NCBI RefSeq assembly: GCF_008369935.1
Contig: NZ_VTUZ01000058.1
Span: 1-48,206 of the forward strand
Direction of reading: 5' to 3'
Source of the DNA: Paraburkholderia panacisoli
Lineage (GTDB): Bacteria; Pseudomonadota; Gammaproteobacteria; Burkholderiales; Burkholderiaceae
Length of the DNA stretch: 48,206 bases
The number at the start of each line of letters is the position of its first letter. Positions within the stretch are counted from its first letter, which is position 1. The notes below the pieces were generated by a model. The model did no database searches, was not told the DNA's origin, and saw only the letters and a program-made list of their open reading frames with translations. This document shows, piece after piece, positions 32,654-40,950 of this stretch. Position numbers and translations under genes: made by a program.

Positions 32654-33853
32654 ATGATGACGCCGACCCAAAGTGCTTCGATGGGACCACAACAGAGCTC
32701 ACCGGCAATTATCCGGACATGGTACGTCGAGGTCGTTACGATGATATTCCTGCTGCTGGGCATACAGTCAGCATCGACCGAGGCGCAGACCGCTCCCGAT
32801 TCGGGCAATCCGGTTGTCACCACGGTGTCCGATAGTCCCGAAGTTGACGCGGTCATCGCCGTATCGGTTTCGAACCTGGAAAAGTGGAGCACTATCAAAG
32901 GCAATGATCCATGGAAGCTCGTGCCCTATATGAACGACCTTGCATTGAAGGGCAACTATCCGCTTGGCGTCAATCTTTCTCGAGGTCGTCTCGTCTATCA
33001 TCTCCAGATCACAGATAAGAACAAGCAGGAATGGATCGACTTGCTCGGACCGCTTGCATTGAACCGTCCCGTGACGCTTACCGTCGGTCTGGAGAAGGGC
33101 GCCCCCTTCACCTCCATGCTCGACGAACAGCATCCCGCCACACTGATAGTGGTGGAGAAGCAATGGGCCATTATCACGGTTGGGCTTATTATCTCTATCA
33201 CCGCTCTGTGCATATGGCTGGCGGTCACCACCGACATTTTTCGTGAAGACGAGTCACGTGAGACGGTGCACGGTCGGAAAAAATTCAGTCTCGCCAAAAT
33301 TCAGATGGGTTTCTGGTTTTTAGTAATCTTCGATTCATTTCTTGGAATATGGGTAGCGACAGGCGAGGCAAATTCGCTGAATCCTTCGGTTCTAGTGCTG
33401 CTGGGCATCAGTGCGGGGACGGCACTGGGCGACTTACTGATTTCGCAAAACAAATCCGTAAAGCCGAACTTGCCTGTCGCCGCCGAAGCCAATCCAAGTC
33501 AAGCAGGGGAAGTCACATCAGGCCCCGTCCTTTCATCTCCGGATCCTGCCCCTGACTCACCATCGCCCCAACTAGCAGCCGCGAAATCAAGCCAAACCAT
33601 CGGCCGCGGCATAAATAGTTTCTTGCGCGATCTACTGTCCGACGAGCATGGCGTGTCCTTTCATCGCTTGCAAATGCTGGCGTGGACTATTGTCTTGGGA
33701 TTAATCTTTATCTCGGATGTCTACTACGATCTGACGATGCCTGACCTGAACTCCAACCTGCTGGCGCTAATGGGCCTCAGTTCAGGTACCTATCTCAGCT
33801 TTCGCGTACCCGAGGCAAGGCAGCCGTCAAGCTCCAGCCCGCAAGCTACATAA
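32654..33853 (+). CDS. Six-helix membrane protein of unknown function with an internal two-helix duplication
   Basis: A 399-residue protein. A hydrophobic N-terminal segment (about residues 24-42, signal anchor or cleaved signal) precedes a periplasmic-type domain (about 45-165). Transmembrane stretches follow at about 170-192, 215-236, 242-262, 337-358 and 368-387. FSLAKIQMGFWFLVI ... NPSVLVLLGISAGTALG and VSFHRLQMLAWTIVL ... NSNLLALMGLSSGTYLS align with each other: a duplicated two-helix unit with a conserved (L/M)-G-(I/L)-S-(A/S)-GT. A Pro/Ser linker joins the copies. Two adjacent ATGs (32654, 32657) are possible starts, with a weak ribosome site. Similar hypothetical proteins exist in proteobacteria as far as I recall, without assigned function. 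A channel or sensor is possible. Confidence 0.82.
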   Translation: MMTPTQSASMGPQQSSPAIIRTWYVEVVTMIFLLLGIQSASTEAQTAPDSGNPVVTTVSDSPEVDAVIAVSVSNLEKWSTIKGNDPWKLVPYMNDLALKGNYPLGVNLSRGRLVYHLQITDKNKQEWIDLLGPLALNRPVTLTVGLEKGAPFTSMLDEQHPATLIVVEKQWAIITVGLIISITALCIWLAVTTDIFREDESRETVHGRKKFSLAKIQMGFWFLVIFDSFLGIWVATGEANSLNPSVLVLLGISAGTALGDLLISQNKSVKPNLPVAAEANPSQAGEVTSGPVLSSPDPAPDSPSPQLAAAKSSQTIGRGINSFLRDLLSDEHGVSFHRLQMLAWTIVLGLIFISDVYYDLTMPDLNSNLLALMGLSSGTYLSFRVPEARQPSSSSPQAT

Positions 33854-33924
33854 GGACATGACCAGCACCGAAGACTGATAGCGTGGTGGGTTATAAATTC
33901 ATTGCGTTGTCATTCGGGGTAGTC

Positions 33925-34231
33925 GAATGAACACGACGTCCCCCCGTCCCGAGGCTGCGGCGGAAGCCGCGAATCGGCATCAAAGTGCCATGATGGAGTG
34001 TCGAGCCTTCATCAACGCCAGCAGGAGAGGAAGTCCATGTCCACTGTGACCGTCGGAATCGATCTTGCCAAAAGTGTGTTTGCCATCCATGGTGTGGATG
34101 AAATCGGCAGGGCGGTATTGGTCAAGCCGAAAGTCACCCGTGATCAACTCGGAGCGCTGATTGCGCAACTGCCGCCGTCGTGTCTGATTGGTATGGAGGC
34201 CTGTTCGGGTGTGCATCACTGGGCCCGCGTG
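33925..34231 (+). mobile_element. IS110-family element, left end and truncated transposase
   Basis: From ATG 34037 the frame reads MSTVTVGIDLAKSVFAIHGV ... LPPSCLIGMEACSGVHHWAR, the first 65 residues of an IS110 (DEDD) transposase including the 'GIDLAK' first acidic motif and 'GMEACSG-HHWAR'. Similarity stops at about 34231, where unrelated sequence begins. The remaining 270 or so residues, including the serine-containing Tnp20 domain, are missing. The upstream 110 bases are probably the element's left end; the boundary near 33925 is approximate. Confidence 0.82.
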
Positions 34232-34706
34232 TATCGTCGGGGCGCGCAAGGGTCTCTTCGGTTTCGAACGAGTGGAGACCCCATAACCCACTCGCCACGG
34301 CGATTGGAATATCAACGTCCTTCTGGAAGATCGCAAGCTGTATGCAGCGCAAACGGTTCGACGACCGTGAGTCAACTGCGCTTGTCGATCTTTTTCCCAC
34401 CGAACCTAGGGACGCATTCTCCACGCTGATGAGGCTCGGACGCAACCGTCGCTCGAGGACAAGTCATCGGCGATTCCAGCAAACTATTGCATCCACCGGT
34501 TGAATCCGCCATTGCCCAGCCGCCGTTCGCGCACGCTCAACGCCTTCCATCTGTTGGCCCCTGCCGACATTCAGTCGGCTTCCTGATAGTCCCGCCTCTA
34601 TCGCCATGAAAGTCATGGCTTCACTCCATTCGGATGCGTACTTTCGACCGAAATAGCAGGACTCCCCCGCGGTATGACGTTGGACAAACGAAGGTACTGA
34701 AACTAG
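34232..34706. other. Gene-poor stretch after the IS110 fragment
   Basis: Open frames run over this stretch on both strands but show no family resemblance, and it is probably insertion debris. Confidence 0.4.
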
Positions 34707-35339
34707 CTAGACACGCGAGGCGAGGAGCCTGATGCCGGCAATCCCGAATACTATGGCCAGGCATCCTTCCAGGGCGCGACGGGTCCGAACGTACATCCTG
34801 CGAGCCGAGTCCGTCGAAAACAGTACTGCATAACCGCCGAACACCAGACATCCGATGGCCGCACAGCCTGCAATTAGAGCGCTATGGGCAGATCCCGTGC
34901 TGTTCGACGATAGAGCAACAATTGAAACCCACACGAGGATAGCTTTTGGATTAGTGAGATGGAGCATCATTCCGCGGGAGTAGACGCTCGTCAATGTCGG
35001 TGTTCGCTCCACCTTCAGTGCGGATGCCGCTGCTGTCGCAAGCGCATTGCGTCCGGATTTGAAGGCTAGCCACAAGAGATATAGACCACCAAAAATCTTG
35101 ACTGCAATGATGAATTGCGAATAGGCGATCAGGGCAGCCGACACGCCTAGCGTTGCCACCGTCGCCCAAAACATTGACCCCGAGATGACACCGAGTGCGA
35201 ACATCAACGCCGCTTTCCGACCGTGACTGGCCGCTATGGACATAATTGCGAGGTTGCTCGGCCCTGGACTCGCGGTGCCAACGAAATACGCTGCATAGGC
35301 AAGCAGCAGGTTTGTCGAGAGATAGGCGTTTCCAGTCAT
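34707..35339 (-). CDS. LysE/RhtB-family amino-acid exporter
   Basis: A 210-residue integral membrane protein with about six hydrophobic segments. The family N-terminal signature TASPGPSNLAIMSIAASHGR follows the first helix, then GVISGSMFWATVATLGVSAA, IFGGLYLLWLAFKSGRNAL, and the central LTNPKAILVWVSIVAL with the conserved Asn-Pro-Lys. LysE/RhtB proteins export amino acids or related compounds using the membrane potential. Substrate cannot be told from sequence. No LysG-like regulator adjoins it. A regulator-type leader fragment lies just upstream at 35387-35440. Confidence 0.9.
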   Translation of the reverse strand: MTGNAYLSTNLLLAYAAYFVGTASPGPSNLAIMSIAASHGRKAALMFALGVISGSMFWATVATLGVSAALIAYSQFIIAVKIFGGLYLLWLAFKSGRNALATAAASALKVERTPTLTSVYSRGMMLHLTNPKAILVWVSIVALSSNSTGSAHSALIAGCAAIGCLVFGGYAVLFSTDSARRMYVRTRRALEGCLAIVFGIAGIRLLASRV

Positions 35340-35386
35340 GTTTGGGTTCCAGAAATCGAAAGTCGCCTAATTGTCGGGCTTTGCCG

Positions 35387-35440
35387 AAACGAACGGGAGT
35401 GGCAATATTGCCATCTTTCGAGGAATATCAGACATGCGCG
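35387..35440. promoter_or_regulatory. Palindrome in a leader copied from the GlxA-type regulator gene
   Basis: TGGCAATATTGCCA at 35400-35413 is a perfect 14-bp palindrome. The surrounding 46 bases (G-AGTGGCA...GCCAT, then AGGAAT-TCAGACA) match the leader in front of the regulator start at 41988 (reverse strand, about 41990-42040) at roughly 80% by eye. The regulator gene itself is not present here. Confidence 0.6.
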
Positions 35441-35675
35441 CCAGTGATCGTCGAACGAGGCGGGCGGACGGCGCCGCATGGCCGAAGCAAGTCAAACGCC
35501 CGGGCCGCCTTCATGAATGCCGCAGTCCGACCTGTTTCGTCGAAAACCCGCGTTTCGAAAGCGGACCCGGGGCCGAACCAAACGGCCGATCAATGTGAAC
35601 AACATTGCATGGACCCGACTAACACGATTACATCGAGGAGCGCTCCGACGCATGCGCGTCGGAGCGCTTCGCACT
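35441..35675. other. Intergenic with terminal hairpin
   Basis: No gene seen. GAGCGCTCCGACGCATGCGCGTCGGAGCGCTTC near 35638-35670 forms a long GC stem of about 13 bp (GAGCGCTCCGACGC / GCGTCGGAGCGCTT). It is probably the terminator of the minus-strand epoxide hydrolase operon, although the T-run is weak. Confidence 0.6.
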
Positions 35676-37028
35676 TTAGGCGCGCAAGGGCCTCAATCCC
35701 GTACGCACTTCGTTCGCGAAGATCATCGGTTCTTCCCATGCCGCAAAGTGCCCGCCTGTTTCAGGCTTGTTGAAGTAAATCAGGTTGTGATAGGCCTTTT
35801 CGGTCCAGGTCTTCGGCGCCTGGTAGTTTTCTCCCGGAAAAGCGCTCACAGCGGCAGGCACGCTGACATCGGCCGCCAGGAAGAAATTCGCGTGCGACTC
35901 CCAATAGAAGCGCGCCGCCGAGATGCCGGTGTTGGTCAGCCAGTAAAGCGTGATGTCGTCGAGTATGTCGTCTCGCGTCAGCGCGCCTGCTGAATGACCG
36001 TTGACGGGATGACCGAGCACGGCTGCGCTCAACGCCGCCGCGGGCTGGCCGTAGCCGTCGCCATGGTCGAGTAGCCAGGAAGCCAGCGCGACGGGCGAGT
36101 CGGCGAGTCCGTACAGCGTCTGAGGGCGCGTGCCCATTTCGAAAGCGTAGCCGCGCTTCTTTTTGAAGTTGGCACTCAACTGCTCATACGCGTGCTTTTC
36201 CTCGTCCGATAAGCCGGCAGGCATCGCGTCGCCCGCGGCCAGCGACTTCAGAATCTCCGCCGGAACGGAGGCAGGGAAGTTCACATGAATGCCGATCAGT
36301 TCGGGCGGCGCCTGTTTGGCCATGATGTTCGTGACAATCCCGCCGAGATCGCCGCCCTGCGAAGCAAAGCGCTCATAGCCGAGGCGTTTCATCAATGTGA
36401 CCCACGCGCGCGCGGTGCGCTCCGGTCCCCAGCCCGTTGTGGTAGGTCTCGCCGAAAAGCCGTAACCGGGCAATGATGGAATCACGAGATGAAAGGCATC
36501 CGAAGCCGGCGCGCCGTACGCAGTCGGATTGACGAGGGGGTCGATGATCTTGAACTGTTCGATGACCGAGCCGGGCCAGCCGTGGGTCACGATCAGCGGC
36601 ATCGCGTTTTCGTGCTTCGACCGCACGTGGATGAAATGGATATCGAGTCCGTCAATCTTGGTGATGAACTGCGGATACGAATTCAGCCGCGCTTCACATT
36701 TGCGCCAGTCGTAGCCGGTTGCCCAATATTGCGCGAGTCCCTGAATGGTAGCGAGCTGAATGCCCTGGGATTCGTCGGGCACCGTCTCGCGATCCGGCCA
36801 GCGCGTGACCTTGATGCGGCGCCGCATGTCGACGAGCTGCGAGTCGGGGGCGTGAACGTGGAACGGCCGGATCGCCGTCTTCTCGCCGTTCGCGGGTTCG
36901 GTGATCTTGCCGATTGCCGGGCTCGTCTCCGCAAAGGCGAGCCGACTCAGCGAGCCTGCCGCGAGCGCCGCGGCGGCCATACCGACAAAGTGCCGGCGCG
37001 ATGAGGATTGGGGCGTGTCTTTTGACAT
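35676..37028 (-). CDS. Exported epoxide hydrolase (EHN family, Tat signal)
   Basis: A 450-residue alpha/beta hydrolase. The N-terminus SSSRRHFVGMAAAALAAGSL is a twin-arginine signal with a likely cleavage after LAFAE. The epoxide-hydrolase N-terminal domain is at about residues 50-160 (RPFHVHAPDSQLVDMRRRIK, TRWPDRETV). The fold follows, with THGWPGSVIEQFK (oxyanion hole), SQGGDLGG (nucleophile Asp227) and GGHFAAWEEP (His427). Such enzymes open epoxides to diols. CAGGAGACTGATCCC precedes the start. The NmrA-like gene upstream is 22 bases away, forming a two-gene operon. Confidence 0.92.
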   Translation of the reverse strand: MSKDTPQSSSRRHFVGMAAAALAAGSLSRLAFAETSPAIGKITEPANGEKTAIRPFHVHAPDSQLVDMRRRIKVTRWPDRETVPDESQGIQLATIQGLAQYWATGYDWRKCEARLNSYPQFITKIDGLDIHFIHVRSKHENAMPLIVTHGWPGSVIEQFKIIDPLVNPTAYGAPASDAFHLVIPSLPGYGFSARPTTTGWGPERTARAWVTLMKRLGYERFASQGGDLGGIVTNIMAKQAPPELIGIHVNFPASVPAEILKSLAAGDAMPAGLSDEEKHAYEQLSANFKKKRGYAFEMGTRPQTLYGLADSPVALASWLLDHGDGYGQPAAALSAAVLGHPVNGHSAGALTRDDILDDITLYWLTNTGISAARFYWESHANFFLAADVSVPAAVSAFPGENYQAPKTWTEKAYHNLIYFNKPETGGHFAAWEEPMIFANEVRTGLRPLRA

Positions 37029-37050
37029 GGGATCAGTCTCCTGCCTAGGA

Positions 37051-37983
37051 TCAGCGTGTTGCCTTGCGCGTGAAGTCTGCGATGTGCAGTCTCACGAAGT
37101 CGTACATGCTCATGGGTTTGCGGCCCGTGAGTTCGAACAGGTCGTTCGTCATGCGGTCGTATCGTCCCTGAGCGTGCAGGTCGGCCATCACGGCCAGATG
37201 ATCGACGACGTGAGCGGGAATGCCGAGTTCGCGCAAGTTGTCCGACCACGGCGCGACAGGCACATTCCGGTAACGGATGGGCCGGCCGAGCGCGTCCGAA
37301 AAGACGCGCGCGGCCTGCTCGAGATCATTTGATTCGAGGCCCGTCAGGTTATAGATCTTGCCGATATGCGGCGCCGGATTCTCGAGAATCACCGAAACCG
37401 CATTCGCGACGTCAACGGCTGAAATGGGCGAGGTCCTGCTGTTGCCGAGCGGCAGTGCAAGTTCGTCGTTGTCGCGCACGCCGGCTGCGCCAAGCGTCAG
37501 GAAGAAGCTCTCGAGAAACGCCGTGGGCCGTACCGTGACGACGGGCAGCCCCGACCACTGCAAGACCTGCTCGGCAAGCCAGTGCAGCTTATGCTGGGGG
37601 CTGTCGGTCGTCTCCGTGATGCTCATTTCCGTGACTGTCATCTGCGACATGTTCACGATGGCTTCGACGCCATGATGACGCGCCACCGCAGCAAAATTGA
37701 CGCTTGCTTCGAGATAGGCCGCAGAGACGGACATGCCGAAATAGACGCGCGAACAGCCTTCGATTGCGCGGTGCATCGCAGTGAGATCGGTCAGATCGCC
37801 GACCACGACTTCGGCGCCAAGGCGACGCAACTCGTTCGCGCGATCGTCTTCCTTGCGGACCAGCGCCCGCACTTTATAGCCCTTCGCGAGCAATGACGTT
37901 GTTACGTTGCGGCCAATTCCACCAATCGCGCCTCCGGCACCCGTCACGAGAATGGGGCCATCATGAGCAGGTTTCGTTGTCAT
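37051..37983 (-). CDS. NmrA-type NAD(P)-binding reductase
   Basis: A 310-residue atypical short-chain dehydrogenase. The Rossmann motif GPILVTGAGGAIGGIGRNVT is at residues 9-28, followed by VRALVRKEDDRA (NADP-type basic residues), EVVVGDLTDLTAMHRAIEGC and VTVRPTAFLESFF. It lacks the YxxxK catalytic pair of classical SDRs, as is usual for NmrA/azoreductase-like (QorB-type) members, which act as quinone or azo reductases or as redox sensors. AAAGGTATGTGAT precedes the start. Co-transcribed with the epoxide hydrolase. A perfect palindrome lies 38-49 bases upstream of the start. Confidence 0.88.
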   Translation of the reverse strand: MTTKPAHDGPILVTGAGGAIGGIGRNVTTSLLAKGYKVRALVRKEDDRANELRRLGAEVVVGDLTDLTAMHRAIEGCSRVYFGMSVSAAYLEASVNFAAVARHHGVEAIVNMSQMTVTEMSITETTDSPQHKLHWLAEQVLQWSGLPVVTVRPTAFLESFFLTLGAAGVRDNDELALPLGNSRTSPISAVDVANAVSVILENPAPHIGKIYNLTGLESNDLEQAARVFSDALGRPIRYRNVPVAPWSDNLRELGIPAHVVDHLAVMADLHAQGRYDRMTNDLFELTGRKPMSMYDFVRLHIADFTRKATR

Positions 37984-38020
37984 ATCACATACCTTTCAAT
38001 GAGAGACTTCACTTTATTTA

Positions 38021-38032
38021 TATATGCATATA
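38021..38032. promoter_or_regulatory. Palindrome TATATGCATATA before the NmrA-type gene
   Basis: A perfect 12-bp palindrome in AT-rich DNA. It shares the ATATGCATAT/GCATATGC theme with the sites beside the MarR gene at 40221 and 40727, so it may be an operator of the same regulator. Confidence 0.5.
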
Positions 38033-38090
38033 CACACTTATGGGTGAAAATGTGCGCGTGCATACGTCGATCAACGCGCCGACCGGGTCA

Positions 38091-39137
38091 TCATTCGCGT
38101 GCGCCTTGCAGAAAGCCGAGCATTGTCTTCGTAACGAGTTCGGGCTGCTCCTCCTGGATAAAGTGCCCACTGTTCTCTACGTCGACGGCGCTCATCTTGA
38201 CTGCCTTTTCTCCGACGACCATTTTCATCCACTTGTATGCGGGACCGCCCATCACGAGAACGGGCATTTGCAGCTGGCCGTAATCCTTGTTGTCGCTGAC
38301 GTCCTGAGGGAAGGCCTGATACCACGCGTTGCCTGCGCGGATCGCGGCGGCGCTGTCATAGGCGTGCTCGTACACGGCGCGGTCGCGCGCGTCGACGGCT
38401 TTCTCATTCACAAGAAAGTAGTGGAAGAGCCAGTCCTGTTCAAGCCGGACGCGGCCTGCCAGCAGCTTCTCCGGCAAACCTCTGACCTGATTGAACGCGA
38501 ACCACCACAGGTTCGGGCGCGCCGAACCCAGCCTGTCGCCGTATGCGCCTTGGGCGGGTAGAAGCGGAAACGTCTGCAGGCTATCGTCGGGATGAGGAAA
38601 CTCCATCATCACCAGCTTGTCGGTGGCTTCCGGATAGTTCTCCGCGTAGGAGAACGCCACAGCCGAGCCGATGTCGTGTCCCGCAATCGCAACCTTGTCG
38701 TATCCAAGCGATTGCGTCAGTTCATGGATATCAGCGGCCATCGTTTTCTTGTCATAGCCGTCAGCGGGTTTCGACGACGCGCCCATGCCGCGCAGGTCCA
38801 CCACGATCACGGTGTAATGCCCGGCGAGCGCCGGCATGATCTTGTGGAAGGTCCACCACGTTTCGGGCCAACCGGGCAGCAACACGAGCGGCTCGCCCTT
38901 GCCGCCGACCACATAATGCAGCCGTACGCCGTTCACGGTTGCATAGCCATTTCTGAATCCGGGCAGCGACTTCACCAGCGTACCGTCCGAGATGTCGGTC
39001 TTTGCGACCGCAGGCTTGCGCGCATGCATTGCGACGGGTGCATCCGTTGCGGACGTCTGCGTGTAGGCGGGCGAGGCGGTCGCCATCAGCGCCGCAACGA
39101 CGATGCTCGCGCAGCCGGTCCTGATCATTGCTTTCAA
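38091..39137 (-). CDS. Exported alpha/beta hydrolase (epoxide hydrolase / dehalogenase-like)
   Basis: A 348-residue protein with a Sec signal (MKAMIRTGCASIVVAALMAT, cleavage near SPAYTQ). Catalytic elements are LLPGWPETWW (oxyanion region), AIAGHDIGSAVAF with nucleophile Asp155, and VENSGHFIQEEQPE with His325. An Asp nucleophile and the His-Glu/Gln tail suit epoxide hydrolases, fluoroacetate or haloalkane dehalogenases. The ribosome site AAGGAGG is seven bases before a TTG at 39137 and too far from the in-frame ATG at 39128, so TTG is the likely start. It lies 43 bases after the nitrilase and is probably co-transcribed. Confidence 0.9.
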   Translation of the reverse strand: MKAMIRTGCASIVVAALMATASPAYTQTSATDAPVAMHARKPAVAKTDISDGTLVKSLPGFRNGYATVNGVRLHYVVGGKGEPLVLLPGWPETWWTFHKIMPALAGHYTVIVVDLRGMGASSKPADGYDKKTMAADIHELTQSLGYDKVAIAGHDIGSAVAFSYAENYPEATDKLVMMEFPHPDDSLQTFPLLPAQGAYGDRLGSARPNLWWFAFNQVRGLPEKLLAGRVRLEQDWLFHYFLVNEKAVDARDRAVYEHAYDSAAAIRAGNAWYQAFPQDVSDNKDYGQLQMPVLVMGGPAYKWMKMVVGEKAVKMSAVDVENSGHFIQEEQPELVTKTMLGFLQGARE

Positions 39138-39180
39138 AGCAAATCCTCCTTCGATAGAGGGGCAATTCGACGTTCGCAGG

Positions 39181-40173
39181 TCATGCAGCCTGGGTGCGCA
39201 GATCGTCGGAACCCTGGTCGTTGACGATCGTCGGGTGCGAAGCGCGTTCGTGAAGATGCGCGGTCGGCGTACGGTCGATCATCAGACTCAGCAATTCGGG
39301 GCGGTTGTAGTGGCCGGCCGAGTCCATCAGCATCTTGCGGCGGTCGATTTGCGTGAAGTCGAGATCGACGATCACTTCGCCTTCACCCGAGCGAAGCGGC
39401 TCGGCCATCAGCATGCCGTCAGGAGCGACGATCGTGGTGAAGCAGCCGCCCGAGATCGGACCGATTCCACAACCGGTATCTTTCATGATTTGCGCCTGCT
39501 GGTCCGCGTCCAGCCAGGCGGTTGCATTGACGACGAACGCGCCGGATTCGAGCGCATGCTGGCGGATGTTGATTTCCATGCGCTGGGTAAAGCCCTCGCC
39601 AAAGGCGGAACCCGGGTACATCGCCGAATGGATCTGCTCGCCGTCGGCGATCATCGCGTAGCGGGCGAGCGGGTTGTTGTGCTCGAAGCATGCGAGCTGG
39701 CCGATGCGGCCGACTGCGCTGTCGACTGCACGCAAGCCCGAGCCATCTCCCTGGCCCCAGATCATGCGTTCGAAATGCGTCGGCGTGATCTTCCGGCGGC
39801 GCTGGATCAGCGTACCGTCGGCATCGAAGAGCAATTGTGTGTTGTACAGCGTGCCGCCATCGCGCTCATTGACGCCAATCGACACGACCATGCCGGCCTT
39901 TCGCGCGGCTTCGCCGATCGCGTCGGTAGCAGCGGACGGCACAGTCACGGCCTGTTCGAGCAGGCGTAGATGTTCGGTGCCCGACAGAAGCTCGATGCCG
40001 GTCTGGACGGCCGCAAAGTAAGGGTAATAAGGCACGACCGTTTCGGGGAAGGTGGCGAACTGCACGCCTTTCTGGCCGAGTTCGTGGATCTTCTGCGCGA
40101 CCTTGGCGACGGTTGCTTCACGGCTATAGAGCACCGGGCTGAACTGGACGGCGGCGGCTTTGACGACTTTCAT
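39181..40173 (-). CDS. Nitrilase (aliphatic/aryl nitrile hydrolase)
   Basis: A 330-residue carbon-nitrogen hydrolase. The Glu-Lys-Cys triad is visible: FPETVVPYYPYF (Glu44), IQRRRKITPTHFER (Lys128) and GQLACFEHNNPLARYAM (Cys162). Nitrilases convert nitriles directly to carboxylic acids and ammonia. CFEHNNPL in place of the commoner C-W-E-(N/H)-x-x-P hints at a distinct substrate subgroup. The start at 40173 (MKVVKAAAVQFSPVLYSREA) has AAGGAGTTTGTC before it; 15 extra upstream codons are dismissed. It is divided from the same-strand MarR gene by an operator-like palindrome. Confidence 0.93.
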   Translation of the reverse strand: MKVVKAAAVQFSPVLYSREATVAKVAQKIHELGQKGVQFATFPETVVPYYPYFAAVQTGIELLSGTEHLRLLEQAVTVPSAATDAIGEAARKAGMVVSIGVNERDGGTLYNTQLLFDADGTLIQRRRKITPTHFERMIWGQGDGSGLRAVDSAVGRIGQLACFEHNNPLARYAMIADGEQIHSAMYPGSAFGEGFTQRMEINIRQHALESGAFVVNATAWLDADQQAQIMKDTGCGIGPISGGCFTTIVAPDGMLMAEPLRSGEGEVIVDLDFTQIDRRKMLMDSAGHYNRPELLSLMIDRTPTAHLHERASHPTIVNDQGSDDLRTQAA

Positions 40174-40220
40174 GACAAACTCCTTGACGAGGGGGGAGGG
40201 GTACCAGGCGTTGGTCAATC

Positions 40221-40232
40221 TTGCATATGCAA
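40221..40232. promoter_or_regulatory. MarR-type operator TTGCATATGCAA upstream of the nitrilase
   Basis: A perfect 12-bp palindrome 48 bases before the nitrilase start. Its core TGCATATGCA recurs exactly over the MarR gene's own start (40727-40736), as expected for an autoregulated repressor. Confidence 0.65.
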
Positions 40233-40248
40233 CATCGACCGAAAAACT

Positions 40249-40731
40249 TCAGACCATGCGCAGCGGCAATTTCCGCGCGATATTCATGAGCTCATGGGCG
40301 CCGCCTTCGCCGAGGAGGCGCGTGGCGTGGCTCTGTGCAGCCGACCACGCGCTCGCGGCGGTTTTGAGCAGCGCCTTGCCTTCGTGCGTGAGCGAGAGAG
40401 GGCGGCTTCGACCATCGCGTGCCGGGACGCCCTCGGCAACCCAGCCCTGCGCGATCAGCGGCTGCAGATTCCTTGTCAGTGTCGAGCGCTCGTGATGATT
40501 CCGTCGGCTCAGATCTGAGCGGCTAATAGGCTCGAACTCCGCGATCAGGACGAGCAATGAGAACTGCGGCGCCACGATGCCGAACGGACGCAACGCATCG
40601 TCATAGACGGAAGTCAAGACGCGGGAGAGCTGCCGAGCGCGCGTCAGCAGACAATTGCGCGCGATCTGGCTGCTCAGCGGTTCATCCGCGGCGCGGTCCA
40701 GTTCAACGGTTCCGTTCGACTCGTGTTGCAT
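40249..40731 (-). CDS. MarR-family transcriptional regulator
   Basis: A 160-residue winged-helix protein from ATG 40731, with GAG seven bases before it; a GTG two codons earlier is an alternative. Helical dimerisation ends flank the DNA-binding core FGIVAPQFSLLVLIAEFEPI, SRSDLSRRNHHERSTLTRNL (recognition helix) and QPLIAQGWVAEGVPARDGRS with the wing DGRSRPLSLT. MarR proteins usually repress neighbouring genes and release on binding a small phenolic or hydrophobic ligand. The repeated TGCATATGCA sites and the downstream nitrilase-hydrolase pair suggest that it controls them and itself. Confidence 0.92.
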   Translation of the reverse strand: MQHESNGTVELDRAADEPLSSQIARNCLLTRARQLSRVLTSVYDDALRPFGIVAPQFSLLVLIAEFEPISRSDLSRRNHHERSTLTRNLQPLIAQGWVAEGVPARDGRSRPLSLTHEGKALLKTAASAWSAAQSHATRLLGEGGAHELMNIARKLPLRMV

Positions 40732-40736
40732 ATGCA
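40727..40736. promoter_or_regulatory. TGCATATGCA site over the MarR start codon
   Basis: A perfect 10-bp palindrome overlapping the regulator's ATG (40731). It is identical to the core of the site at 40221-40232, so it probably gives negative autoregulation. Confidence 0.6.
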
Positions 40737-40950
40737 CTATCTCGGTAAGCCCAGTTTTTTGCGGTGCGGTGTTTTGCTCGCGATGGGCGTATTTGAGCGG
40801 ATGAACGTATCTCGCTCGTGTCCGAAAATCGTTTTTGTGTAAGCGTGCGTATCCCTATCTGTTCTAGATACGTTGAGATACAAAAACGTACAGTGCGGGG
40901 AAAGAGGGAGGGAAATGACGAGCGCTGCGGCGTGATGATCTCGCGAGGCC

